Shown here: positions 8,240 to 16,751 of the stretch, one piece after another
How the letters are laid out: every line of letters begins with the position of its first letter
Position numbering within the stretch: position 1 is the first letter of the stretch
Assembly (NCBI GenBank): GCA_902776765.1
Contig: CACYRP010000003.1
Location: 153,996-217,995 of the forward strand
Source: Fibrobacter succinogenes
Lineage (GTDB): Bacteria > Fibrobacterota > Fibrobacteria > Fibrobacterales > Fibrobacteraceae
Direction: 5' to 3'
DNA: 64,000 nucleotides
Program-made: the position numbers and the translations under genes
The notes under the pieces: model-generated
What the model saw: only the letters and a program-made list of their open reading frames with translations
Told to the model about the DNA's origin: nothing
Databases searched by the model: none

Positions 8240-10478
8240 CCCCGTTCTTAAAGCACAAGGTTTGTACGCCCGGATACAAATCCTTAGGGCATTCGATTAT
8301 TTGACTCTTGGGGTTATCTTTATCTTCTTTACGAATTTCGAGACAATATTGCGTTGTTGCGTCTTTGGAGACCGAGGTCCAATAAATGTCATAGAGATAC
8401 GTTTTCGTATTGTAGCGTACATACAAAGGACTATCATGATTTACGGTCGAGTCTACACCAAATACGTTTAAAAAGTTTTCTGGCAATCCACTAGTATCGG
8501 GGAGGTGATAACCCTTCGGGCAGAATTTTTCGGCTTTTTCAAAATTCATATAAGAATCCTTGCCGACATGCGTAAGCTGCATGAGATAGACGGGGTATGC
8601 GCTTTCGAGATGTGCGTATTGATTCATAAAGTCATCAAAGCTATCGCTTTTATCCGTTAAAGACTTGAGCGAAATGGTCTGGTCTCCGCGTAGGCTCGAA
8701 AGGTAAGGGACCTTGTCAATAAATTTTGCACCATACGTATGCGAATCCATTGTGGCAGTGCTGTTGACGATTTCAAAGCGACCAGCCCAATTTATAACTT
8801 GATTGACCGTATATGTAAATTCATTTTTAGTCGCTTGTATTGTACAACTGTCTAGGTATATACCTTTGTCAAAAGCATCTAATTCATAATCATCTCTTCC
8901 ATTAAATCGAGTGTAATCCCATTTGCGGGATTTATGGTCGCAATAAAAATAGACTTGCGTTACATCGTTCCAATAAATTTTTGTTCCCTTGCTACCGTTC
9001 TTACATTCGTCCTTATGTGCTGTATCGTGTTTGTAGAATTCTATTTCGTAATTGTCTAGCTTGTTCCACGAATAATATTTGCAAGTAAAATACTCGTCGT
9101 TTACTTTTTCCGTAATTCCTGCTGTAGAATCCGTGCAGAATTTTCCATTCTTTTTATATTGCTCCGCTTCTTCTTTTGATATTTCATTCCATTCGCGGTC
9201 CCATACATAGGTGCAACGGTAGAACTTTTTATCGACTTCGACAATTCGGCCACTTCTACATTTTTCAAAGGCTTTAACCGGCGGGAGAATTTTTTCTTCT
9301 GGTATAGGATTCCAGTAACCAGTGTTAAAGCACATGAAATATTGATTGTCATAAAGTACAACTTCTCCACCTTCACAAACATCACCAAAGTATTCGGGAG
9401 CGCTTATTCCTTGCCATTCTGTTCCATTGCAAGAATAGTATTTGCCTTTTTTAAATATGGCTTTTTCGTATTTTCGGGTAATTGTACATTCCCCCAAAGC
9501 TTCGACAACAGAGTCTATAATAGAGCTGTCTTTAGGAACAACACTACTAGAACTTTGTGTATCCGGTGGGGCTATAATCGGTTTGGTTTCGCAATTGTAA
9601 GGTTTCTTTCCTTGAACAATCCACACTGCCATATTATAACGGAGCTGCGTAAAGTCGCGGTCCTGTGCTAGGCTTTCGAGAATTTTCTTGTCGCAGCGTG
9701 ATTCTTCAAGCTTGTAATGGTCAATAAGCCGTTCCGAAATATCGGAAACAGACAAGATTTCATCCCATTTTTTTGAACTGCCTACTGCTTGCGAAAGTTT
9801 CTTGAAATTCTTGTAGAATGTGGAATCCCATGAGAAAATCAGTGTGTAGTTGTATGCAAGAGCTTCGAGCGTATCGGCTCCATAAGGCGCATTTTCAATC
9901 CCATATTCATATTCAAGTTCGGGATCTAAAAGATTGTGAATGGCTTGCCGTGTATGCAGTTTTGCTAATTTAAACAATTCTTTTTTTTGCAAAAGTTTTT
10001 TCAGGTAGCCACTTTCTAAAGTGCGATAAAAATCAATGTGAAAATAATTTTCTTCTTTCATGTCGGCAATAATCGAAAATTGCATTTCTGTTGGGTCTTT
10101 TGTATCACGGAATCGGCAAGTGAAATCTAATTGAGCAAAAGGCCAATAAAAATGAATCTCTGGAGCTTTATATGTAAACTCAAGCCTGTTCCTTGTAATG
10201 CGGGCTTCAACAGTTTGTGTTTTTTCAAAGTTTTCGTCTAGTGCAGAAATTTCAAGTTTTATAGGCTCCAAAACGGACACCAAATTGAACCGGCCTTCAA
10301 AAGCAATATTTTGGTCGAGTACTTGACTTGTACTGCTTGTGATTTGGGAAGATGACTTGCCAAACTTGTCGTCTATATCTTCATAATGTCCCGAGTAATA
10401 AGTGTCAGAGCCACACGCCGCAAGCAACACGGCATACGCAAAAACAACAAACTTCAACCATTTATGATTTATTTCCAT
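8226..10478 (-). CDS. modular lipoprotein with five Cys-Trp modules and FISUMP-like C-terminus
   Basis: A 750-residue paralogue of the downstream 856-residue protein. The lipobox is LLAAC (Cys22), followed by a Ser-rich stretch. The N-terminal ~280 residues match the family layout, then a Pro/Ser linker, then five Y-x-C...W modules (YYSCNGTEW, YFMCFNTGYW, YFTCKYYSW among them). The C-terminus has KAEKFCPKGYHLP and IYWTSVSKDATTQYCLE, as in FISUMP domains. It overlaps the gene before it by 10 bases and the gene after it by 14 bases, so the three are translated together. Function is not known. Confidence 0.7.
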   Translation of the reverse strand: MEINHKWLKFVVFAYAVLLAACGSDTYYSGHYEDIDDKFGKSSSQITSSTSQVLDQNIAFEGRFNLVSVLEPIKLEISALDENFEKTQTVEARITRNRLEFTYKAPEIHFYWPFAQLDFTCRFRDTKDPTEMQFSIIADMKEENYFHIDFYRTLESGYLKKLLQKKELFKLAKLHTRQAIHNLLDPELEYEYGIENAPYGADTLEALAYNYTLIFSWDSTFYKNFKKLSQAVGSSKKWDEILSVSDISERLIDHYKLEESRCDKKILESLAQDRDFTQLRYNMAVWIVQGKKPYNCETKPIIAPPDTQSSSSVVPKDSSIIDSVVEALGECTITRKYEKAIFKKGKYYSCNGTEWQGISAPEYFGDVCEGGEVVLYDNQYFMCFNTGYWNPIPEEKILPPVKAFEKCRSGRIVEVDKKFYRCTYVWDREWNEISKEEAEQYKKNGKFCTDSTAGITEKVNDEYFTCKYYSWNKLDNYEIEFYKHDTAHKDECKNGSKGTKIYWNDVTQVYFYCDHKSRKWDYTRFNGRDDYELDAFDKGIYLDSCTIQATKNEFTYTVNQVINWAGRFEIVNSTATMDSHTYGAKFIDKVPYLSSLRGDQTISLKSLTDKSDSFDDFMNQYAHLESAYPVYLMQLTHVGKDSYMNFEKAEKFCPKGYHLPDTSGLPENFLNVFGVDSTVNHDSPLYVRYNTKTYLYDIYWTSVSKDATTQYCLEIRKEDKDNPKSQIIECPKDLYPGVQTLCFKNGDEND

Positions 10479-11797
10479 AACCCCTCGACATTAATCAGCA
10501 ATGCGGAATCTGGGACTCCACCTGGATAAACAGAATCGATGATATCTTTATCCCCGGTCCATGCACAATAAACATGTTTTGTACCGCTTAAATATAGCGT
10601 TTGCCATTCTTCATCGGAATGATCCATGCTGTGGCATAGGTAGAGAGTATCGTTGTAAATATAAGTTCGATTGATGGTTTCGGCATTACAGGGAACTTGC
10701 CTATATTTAAGAATGGTGTTTACGTTATTCGTCTTTTTCCATCCTTCTTGGGCACAAATGTAAATCGTTGAATCAATTTCTCCTATCTTGGGATTGAATC
10801 TGTTGATTATACCGGACCCTAGTTCGCAAATCCCCATTTTTTCTTCTTCGGGCTCGCGGATTCTCCAGTGTTGCCATTTGAATCCGGCTTGTTTCAGGCG
10901 CCCTGCACATACAAAAACGCTATCGTAAAATTCACTACGGCGGTTGGCATTCACTAAAGTATCTCCGATAAGACGATCGTTGCAAACTTCCATGCCATAA
11001 GTGATTTCCCAAAAATTGGGAATAAAGTCATCGTATCCGTAAAATGTCATGCCGGGTGCATTATTCCATTTCATATTTTTGAACGTACGGACAAAAGCAT
11101 CTGCAGCGCGGACGCGGAATAACGTGTCGCCCCATTCGCCATCTCGAATCGCATCTTGCAATTCGAGAAAATCGCTATAAAATACGGAATCAGAGAGAAA
11201 ATAGCGGCAGTAAATGTAGGGGAGCTGGGCGGCACTCATTGAAGAAACATTGGGGTTATACTTGTCTTTTTCGAACTCCCTGTCCGCAATACCAAAAGCT
11301 TTCATGTTGTCATACGCTTTTGTCGTTGCTTCTTCGTACGACATGCGATTTTCTTGCAAAAAGTATTCGACGGCTTTTGACGCTGCTGCTGTATAGATAT
11401 TCAATATCGGCGTTTGGTATTCGGCATTTATCCATGGATTTGTTGCATTCATGGGCGCAAAACGGAAAAATTCCATTTTCGTCGTGTCGTTTCCGTTGAT
11501 TGCATGGGCAAAAGCCGTGATTCTTGCATATTCCTCATATTTAAGAGGAGCCGTTTCGAATAAGCATGGCGATCCGGCAAAGCATTTTTTTCGTGTTTTG
11601 ACCGTAGATTTCACCGTATGGTTTTTAGAAAAAACGGTAATGGTTACAGAATCGGGAATGATTCGATTTTCCAAATAAACTTCTACGGTGTACTGTTTTA
11701 TGATTTCTGGTTGCGTTATATCTGAACTATCGCCGCTGTCGCAGGCAGCGAAAAAAGTCATGAACAAAGCGGGGAGTATAAGTTGCAAAAATTTCAT
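10469..11797 (-). CDS. modular lipoprotein with three Cys-Trp modules
   Basis: First gene of the lipoprotein operon, 442 residues. ATG 11797 is chosen because it gives a compact signal peptide ending in FFAAC (lipobox, Cys19); the upstream in-frame ATG at 11833 would add a 12-residue polar leader. The protein shares the N-terminal domain of its two neighbours and has three C...W modules (VFVCAG...FKW, IYICAQEGW, LYLCHSMD...EEW) but lacks the FISUMP-like end. Module number thus rises 3, 5, 8 along the operon. Function is unknown. Confidence 0.65.
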   Translation of the reverse strand: MKFLQLILPALFMTFFAACDSGDSSDITQPEIIKQYTVEVYLENRIIPDSVTITVFSKNHTVKSTVKTRKKCFAGSPCLFETAPLKYEEYARITAFAHAINGNDTTKMEFFRFAPMNATNPWINAEYQTPILNIYTAAASKAVEYFLQENRMSYEEATTKAYDNMKAFGIADREFEKDKYNPNVSSMSAAQLPYIYCRYFLSDSVFYSDFLELQDAIRDGEWGDTLFRVRAADAFVRTFKNMKWNNAPGMTFYGYDDFIPNFWEITYGMEVCNDRLIGDTLVNANRRSEFYDSVFVCAGRLKQAGFKWQHWRIREPEEEKMGICELGSGIINRFNPKIGEIDSTIYICAQEGWKKTNNVNTILKYRQVPCNAETINRTYIYNDTLYLCHSMDHSDEEWQTLYLSGTKHVYCAWTGDKDIIDSVYPGGVPDSALLINVEGLWK

Positions 11798-12112
11798 TTG
11801 CTCATAATATACATTTTGCTGAAAAAAACACAATTCTGTTCATCTTTTGAAAAATACGCTTCATCGGGAAAACTTGTAATATTGAAATTACAAAAGACGT
11901 GCTAGGTCTAAAATATCAATACACTTGCTACACATTTTCTGTAGTTTGCATTTTACTTCCCTTAAAAAGGGCCCAAAATCGCACGAAAAATGCGGTTTGA
12001 GTATATATTTGGACTTGAAATAAATGGATCCTTCACTGTCGTTCAGGATGACGTTAAAACGTAACTAACGACTATAGAATGTTCCTGCTTGAATTATAAA
12101 CGAGGAAATCGC
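11798..12112. promoter_or_regulatory. divergent control region between lipoprotein operon and xylanase, with a dispersed repeat
   Basis: These 315 bases lie between two divergent transcription units and must hold both promoters. I see AT-rich stretches, including TATATATTT near 12003, but no unambiguous -35/-10 pair. At 12024-12052 stands a copy of the GGATCCTTC...CAGGATGAC dispersed repeat that also occurs at the end of bioF. A small inverted repeat (TTGTAAT...ATTACAA) lies near 11873-11891. Confidence 0.45.
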
Positions 12113-13762
12113 ATGATTTTGATGAATAAAAAAGCTCTTGCTTTTGTCGCTGCTTTTGCCATGGCTTATTCCATGCCATCTTATGCGCAGTTGAATAACG
12201 GCGATATGGAATACGGTGACGGCGGCTGGTACCTGTGGAATAATCCCGATGGTCCGGCAAAAGCGGAATCGCAGATTGCTGTGCAGGGGCTTGGTGTCGA
12301 TGGCTCGCAGGGTGCAAAGGTCGTGGTGAAGGAACTGCCGAATCCGTGGTGGGGCTTACAGCTCCAACCGCCTAAATTCCTTGCGGACTCCGGCTTTTAC
12401 AAGCTTACGTTCAAGGCCAAGGGCAATATGCCAATCAATTCTGTGGTGCAGGGCGGTCCTCCGGACTACCGCCAAAAAGAAAGCGCTTCGTTTGACTTGA
12501 CGGACAAGTGGCAGACTTACGAAATGATTTTCCTTGCCGACCAGAAAGGCTATGGTCTCAACAATATCACATTCCAGATTGGTTTAAAGAAGGGCTGGAT
12601 CCAGCTTGATGACGTTGAAGTCGAAAAGATGGACGAAATGTCTGACCCGGCATGGTACGAAGCCGCAGACTCCCGCATTGATAGCTTGCGCAAAGCGGAT
12701 TTTGTGGTCAAGGCAAATCCGGGCGAAAAGGTCCATGTAAAGCTCTTGCGTCATTCATTCCCGTTCGGTACGGCACTCGCTCTTTACGATACCAAGGACA
12801 GCATTGAAAATTGGTACCGCAATGCCGCTAAGAAGTATTTCTGGCATGGCGTTTCCGAGAACCAGTTCAAGTGGCCGGAATACGAACCGAAAAAAGGCAA
12901 AATTAAGCGCGAAGAAATGAAGGAATACACAGACTTCACGGCGCAAAATCATTGGAAACTCCGCGGTCATGCTCTTATGTGGAGCCATCAGGGCTACGGT
13001 TTCGACAAGCATTACAGCAACAAGGGTAGCTGCGAAGAAATGGCCGAAAAGCTTAAGGCTCGTATCTATCGCGACCTCAAAGAATACAAGGGCAAAATCA
13101 CGGAATACGACGTGTGGAACGAACCGATTCACGAATCTTGGACATTCAACAAGTGCGGTTGGGAAGTTCTCGATAGCGCTTTCGTTTGGGCTCACAAGGC
13201 TGACCCGAAGGCTGTCCTATACATCAACGATTACAACGTTGTTGCTGCTGGCGAAACGGATCGCTATTATGGTTTGATTAAGGGTATGCTCGACCGCAAG
13301 GTGCCTGTGATGGGTATCGGCGTGCAGTGCCACTTTGGGTTGCGTCCGGTGATTCCGGGACTCATCAAATCTCGTCTCGATAAGCTTGCTTCTCTCGGCC
13401 TCCCGATTAAGGTGACAGAATTTGACGTTGGCGATTGGCAGGTCGGCATGAATGACACCGAAGAAGTCCAGGCCGAAAAGTTCGAAACGTTTATCCGTAC
13501 CGCATTCAGCCACCCGGCTGTGAACGGCATTGTGCTGTGGGGCTTCTGGGACAACCGTCACTGGGTCAAGAACGGCGGCATGATTGCTTCGGACGGTCGC
13601 GAAAAGCCTGCAGCAAAGCGCGTTTACGACTTGTGGCACAAGGTCTGGACAACCGACCTTTACGCTACTGCCGACGAAAATGGCGAAGCCAAATTCCGCG
13701 GATTCAAGGGCTACTATCAAGTCAACGCTGGTGATAAGAAGTACCAGATTACCGTGAAGTAA
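12113..13762 (+). CDS. secreted endo-1,4-beta-xylanase, GH10 with N-terminal CBM
   Basis: A 549-residue enzyme that should cut the xylan backbone outside the cell. A signal peptide (about 24 residues, ending SYA) is followed by a ~150-residue beta-sandwich like CBM4/9/22 carbohydrate-binding modules, then a GH10 barrel. The barrel shows RGHALMWSHQ, the acid/base Glu337 in VWNEP and the nucleophile Glu436 in VTEFDVG. A short C-terminal domain of ~40 residues ends the protein. ATG 12113 is chosen for the GAGGA six bases upstream. A strong terminator follows at 13862. GH10 enzymes keep the substrate-binding Trp-rich C-terminal part, seen here as LWGFWDNRHW. Confidence 0.93.
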   Translation: MILMNKKALAFVAAFAMAYSMPSYAQLNNGDMEYGDGGWYLWNNPDGPAKAESQIAVQGLGVDGSQGAKVVVKELPNPWWGLQLQPPKFLADSGFYKLTFKAKGNMPINSVVQGGPPDYRQKESASFDLTDKWQTYEMIFLADQKGYGLNNITFQIGLKKGWIQLDDVEVEKMDEMSDPAWYEAADSRIDSLRKADFVVKANPGEKVHVKLLRHSFPFGTALALYDTKDSIENWYRNAAKKYFWHGVSENQFKWPEYEPKKGKIKREEMKEYTDFTAQNHWKLRGHALMWSHQGYGFDKHYSNKGSCEEMAEKLKARIYRDLKEYKGKITEYDVWNEPIHESWTFNKCGWEVLDSAFVWAHKADPKAVLYINDYNVVAAGETDRYYGLIKGMLDRKVPVMGIGVQCHFGLRPVIPGLIKSRLDKLASLGLPIKVTEFDVGDWQVGMNDTEEVQAEKFETFIRTAFSHPAVNGIVLWGFWDNRHWVKNGGMIASDGREKPAAKRVYDLWHKVWTTDLYATADENGEAKFRGFKGYYQVNAGDKKYQITVK

Positions 13763-13773
13763 GATTGTGTATG

Positions 13774-13798
13774 TCGGCCCCGGCACAAGGCCGGGGTG
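13774..13798 (+). repeat. CCCCGGC-family palindrome
   Basis: GGCCCCGGC and GCCGGGG flank CACAAG, and the right side runs into GTGAC. It is a member of the same intergenic palindrome family as 4115 but in the opposite orientation. A degenerate second half (GCCGGCCTCGGC...GTCGTCATC) follows to 13859. Confidence 0.6.
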
Positions 13799-13861
13799 AC
13801 AATCTCCGAGTATTGTGTATGCCGGCCTCGGCTACACGCCTCGCTACAGAGTCGTCATCTT

Positions 13862-13886
13862 AAGCCGCATCACGCGGCTTTTTTTC
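13862..13886 (+). terminator. rho-independent terminator of xylanase gene
   Basis: AAGCCGC (13862-13868) pairs perfectly with GCGGCTT (13874-13880) around loop ATCAC, and the T-run extends to 13885. It is 100 bases after the xylanase stop and just before the small membrane gene. Confidence 0.85.
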
Positions 13887-13899
13887 TATCATTGCATCC

Positions 13900-14076
13900 A
13901 TGAAACAGAAAATTCCCGGAATCCTCTTTTTACTCGCCATGCCACTATCCGTCCTCCTTTACATCAAGGTGGAGGCTCTTTCTGGCTCTGAAATTCTCGG
14001 GCTGTTTTCTGCAGTGGCGCTTTATGTGCTTGTCGCGATTGTCATCGCGCTCTTGTTCAACAAAAAAGAGCAGTAA
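13900..14076 (+). CDS. small two-helix membrane protein
   Basis: A 58-residue frame starting MKQKIPGILFLLAMPLS and ending FNKKEQ. It has two hydrophobic helices of ~20 residues with basic ends, a pattern that random frames seldom give. No Shine-Dalgarno is visible, and it begins only 14 bases after the T-run of the xylanase terminator, so its promoter is unclear. I do not recognise a family. Confidence 0.5.
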   Translation: MKQKIPGILFLLAMPLSVLLYIKVEALSGSEILGLFSAVALYVLVAIVIALLFNKKEQ

Positions 14077-14084
14077 AAAAAATT

Positions 14085-14157
14085 AGCTACTAACCAAACG
14101 CTAATAGCTAATGACTATTGACTAGTAACTAGTAACTAGTAACTAGTTACTAGATAC
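14085..14157. repeat. TAGTAAC-type degenerate repeat tract between convergent genes
   Basis: The whole gap between the small membrane gene and the OmpA-type gene is a repeat tract. The right part has 7-base units ACTAGTA in tandem (about 14127-14152), the left part has AGCTACTAA/GCTAATAGCTAATG. Seen from the OmpA gene, it starts five bases after its TAA. Related tracts are at 47211 and 50054. Confidence 0.65.
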
Positions 14158-16308
14158 TTACTCTTTCATAAAATTGTGCGGAATCAGTCGAACTCCAACG
14201 GGGTTCAGCTTTGAATGCCCTCGTACATTGGACGGCAAGTGCAAACCGTAGCCCGTTGCTTTAAGGCGCTCTTCCTTGATTCCCTTGTTCACTAGAAAAT
14301 CGTAGATGACCGTTGCGCGAGCTTCAGAAAGGGATTGCGGAACCATCGCTTCCCCTTGCTTTACGCTGCACTGGATTTCAAGGGCGATTTTTTTGTTGTG
14401 TCGCATAATTGAGACTACATCGCTAAATGCTGTATAAGCAGAATTTAGCGGCTTGTCCGTTCCCTTATGGAATTGTATTCGCCTTGCAATTTTGTCGAGG
14501 TTTTGCTTTTCACGAATCGGGCATCCATTGGCATCAACTTCTGTACCGTCGAGCGTGTTGGGGCAGTTGTCGAGGTAATCGAAAACGCCGTCTCGGTCAG
14601 AATCTATGGGGCAACCTTCATTGTCTACGGGCGCATTTTCGGGCGTGTCGGGGCATTTATCGTTTTCGTTATAAACGCCGTCGTGGTCAAAGTCTAGGCG
14701 GCAACCCAGGCTATCCACCTTCATTCCTTTTTCCGTATTTTCACATCGGTCTCTGTAGTCCGGCACGCCGTCTTCGTCTGAGTCGATGGGGCATCCGTAC
14801 ATGTTCACAATTTCTTTTTCAAAACTGTTCGGGCACTTGTCCCATTCATCGGGAACGCCATCGTTGTCTCTATCCAAGAAACATCCGTACTTGTTCACAT
14901 TGAGCCCTGCCGGTGTGTTGGGGCAAGAATCGAGCACGTTTGGAACACCGTCTTCGTCATCGTCGCGAACACAGCCGTTTTCGTTAACGTCTTCGCCAGC
15001 TTCGGAACGCGGGCACTTGTCTAGTTCGTCTGGAATGCCGTCTTTGTCTGCATCGCGAATACAACCAAATTCATCAACTGGATATCCTTGCTTTGTTTCG
15101 GGGCAACTGTCCTTGTAGTCTGGAACGCCGTCTTCATCGTGGTCGAACGGGCATCCGTGACCGTCGATGAGCACTTCTTCGGGCGTGTCGGGGCACAAGT
15201 CCAGATCGTCTGCAATGCCGTCATTGTCTTGGTCGGGAGCGCAACGGTATTTTCTTTCTTTTAAGGACAGGCCGGACTTGGGGCACGAGTTCATGCGCTC
15301 CTTGTAATCTTCAATCCTGCCACTGAGGTCAAACGTGCGGCTGAACTTGATAGAGGCGGCAATGGGCGGGCTTCCAGGAACGGTGTAGGAATAGTGGTGC
15401 CCCTTGTTTTTAACCGTGATAGCATGCCCACGGCTCACTTTACGCGTTCTAAACAGGTCCATGCCAAGGTCGGCGTTAATCGAAAGCGTCGTGAATTTCG
15501 GGAGCCTGACTTTTAAACCTGGTGAAAATCTCAGTTGATCGTTCATGAACCCACGTAAAATATCCTTGGAGCGGATCCATGTTTCTCCAGAAAGTTCTAG
15601 GACTAGCGAAACCCATTCATAAGGGAATAGGTTAAAACCGGTACCATAGACAAAGATGTTTTCGTCATTTCCAAAATTTCTCAAGACACCCGCATAGTTG
15701 TTCCAGTTCACGTTCCTGTGGATGTTCATGGTCAAATAGAGTGTTCCGGCCATGGAAAAGTCCGCCGAAGAATAGGAATGCGTGAGGTCGCCTTTATGGA
15801 TATACCAAAGGTGCCTTGGGCGTAACCCTTTCTCGTTTGTCCCGCTCGGAATAAACACTTCGAGTGCTGCGGCGATGTTAAAAAGGTCTCTCAAGGACTG
15901 GTTCGGAAGTTGAGCCTTGACCATAAGTCCGAGGTCGCCAAAACCCAAGCCTTTGAGTCTAGTTCCGCCAGCATCTCCATCGTAGTGGAAATTGATGTTG
16001 AGCCCGACTTCAAGGTAATCAAGAACACCGTAGCCGATATACCCCAGAACCGTGTTCGATGGGGACTTGGTCAGTTGCCTTTGATTGCCTGATTCATCGA
16101 CAATGTATCCTTCGAGGCTGGCCGGTTTGTTGCTGCTAGCCATCTCGAATCCGCCCATGATAAACAGGTCGCCCGGACTGAGCGTGCGAGCTCCAGGAAC
16201 GTGGATTCCGCTAGAGTTTATGGAAAATCCTGACTGCGCAAACGCAAAAACGGCGCAAACGAGAAGTGTTAATAGAAAATGTTTCATTTTTATAAAGAAT
16301 TTAGACAT
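14158..16308 (-). CDS. OmpA-family outer-membrane protein with TSP3 calcium repeats
   Basis: A 716-residue cell-envelope protein. A signal peptide ends near AFAQS. Residues ~30-350 look like a beta-barrel with many aromatic strands. Then come eight ~29-residue thrombospondin type 3 repeats (DxDxDGxxDxxDxCPxT...GC), which bind calcium and form a stiff spacer. The last ~110 residues are an OmpA-like peptidoglycan-binding domain with LSEARATVIYDFL and RLKATGYG. It therefore links the outer membrane to the cell wall. The start may instead be Met8 (16287), which gives a shorter signal peptide; neither has a clear ribosome site. Confidence 0.87.
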   Translation of the reverse strand: MSKFFIKMKHFLLTLLVCAVFAFAQSGFSINSSGIHVPGARTLSPGDLFIMGGFEMASSNKPASLEGYIVDESGNQRQLTKSPSNTVLGYIGYGVLDYLEVGLNINFHYDGDAGGTRLKGLGFGDLGLMVKAQLPNQSLRDLFNIAAALEVFIPSGTNEKGLRPRHLWYIHKGDLTHSYSSADFSMAGTLYLTMNIHRNVNWNNYAGVLRNFGNDENIFVYGTGFNLFPYEWVSLVLELSGETWIRSKDILRGFMNDQLRFSPGLKVRLPKFTTLSINADLGMDLFRTRKVSRGHAITVKNKGHHYSYTVPGSPPIAASIKFSRTFDLSGRIEDYKERMNSCPKSGLSLKERKYRCAPDQDNDGIADDLDLCPDTPEEVLIDGHGCPFDHDEDGVPDYKDSCPETKQGYPVDEFGCIRDADKDGIPDELDKCPRSEAGEDVNENGCVRDDDEDGVPNVLDSCPNTPAGLNVNKYGCFLDRDNDGVPDEWDKCPNSFEKEIVNMYGCPIDSDEDGVPDYRDRCENTEKGMKVDSLGCRLDFDHDGVYNENDKCPDTPENAPVDNEGCPIDSDRDGVFDYLDNCPNTLDGTEVDANGCPIREKQNLDKIARRIQFHKGTDKPLNSAYTAFSDVVSIMRHNKKIALEIQCSVKQGEAMVPQSLSEARATVIYDFLVNKGIKEERLKATGYGLHLPSNVRGHSKLNPVGVRLIPHNFMKE

Positions 16309-16363
16309 TTTTTTTGATTAACTGTTTGCATTTAAAAAATTATGTATATATTTGACTTCCGAA

Positions 16364-16516
16364 GTGAGAAACAAGAACTCCGCAAACAAATTGCCATCAT
16401 GGCATCGAAAGTCGCAAAGGGCGTACAAGGTCAACAGGGTTATTATAATCCTGCAAATTGTAGCGGCATTTGCGATGTGTGGGGTTATTCTATACGGCAT
16501 GAACAAATTGATGTAA
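16364..16516 (+). CDS. small single-pass membrane protein
   Basis: A 50-residue frame with a GTG start: a basic N-terminus (MRNKNSANKLPSWHRKSQR) and one membrane helix (IIILQIVAAFAMCGVILYGM). It stops 19 bases before the next gene, which has a GGAGG site. Another frame over the same bases (16342-16539, beginning MYIFDF) has no domain features, so I prefer this one. The layout (basic N-end, one helix) is like small division or wall-synthesis proteins, but no family is recognised. Confidence 0.45.
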   Translation: MRNKNSANKLPSWHRKSQRAYKVNRVIIILQIVAAFAMCGVILYGMNKLM

Positions 16517-16535
16517 AAACCGGAGGAATGCTTAT

Positions 16536-16751
16536 ATGAATAAGGCTTACTATTGTGGTCGTCGTCCTAAGAGTGATGCGTTCGATGATACTCCCGATCC
16601 ATCTTATTTGGGCGAAGAAGATGATTTGATCAAGGAAGAAGAAGAACCGCAAGAAGAAGAAGTTGACGAAGAAGTTGATTTTGACAAGCCATCCTTTGGC
16701 CGTAACCCCATTTGGTCCGATTACGGCGAGGACATGGATTTCGACCAGTGA
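16536..16751 (+). CDS. small acidic protein, unknown
   Basis: A 71-residue protein with a Glu/Asp-rich middle (EEDDLIKEEEEPQEEEVDEE) and Trp/Tyr near the ends. ATG 16536 is preceded by GGAGG at 16522-16526. Its TGA is shared with the GTG start of the lytic transglycosylase gene (GTGA), which implies coupled translation. It has no signal peptide or membrane helix. Function is unknown; coupling suggests work with wall turnover. Confidence 0.6.
   Translation: MNKAYYCGRRPKSDAFDDTPDPSYLGEEDDLIKEEEEPQEEEVDEEVDFDKPSFGRNPIWSDYGEDMDFDQ

Noticed and set aside
16342..16539. 65-residue frame beginning MYIFDF
   Set aside because: No hydrophobic or domain pattern, no ribosome site; the frame at 16364-16516 has a clear basic N-end plus membrane helix and ends properly before the next RBS.
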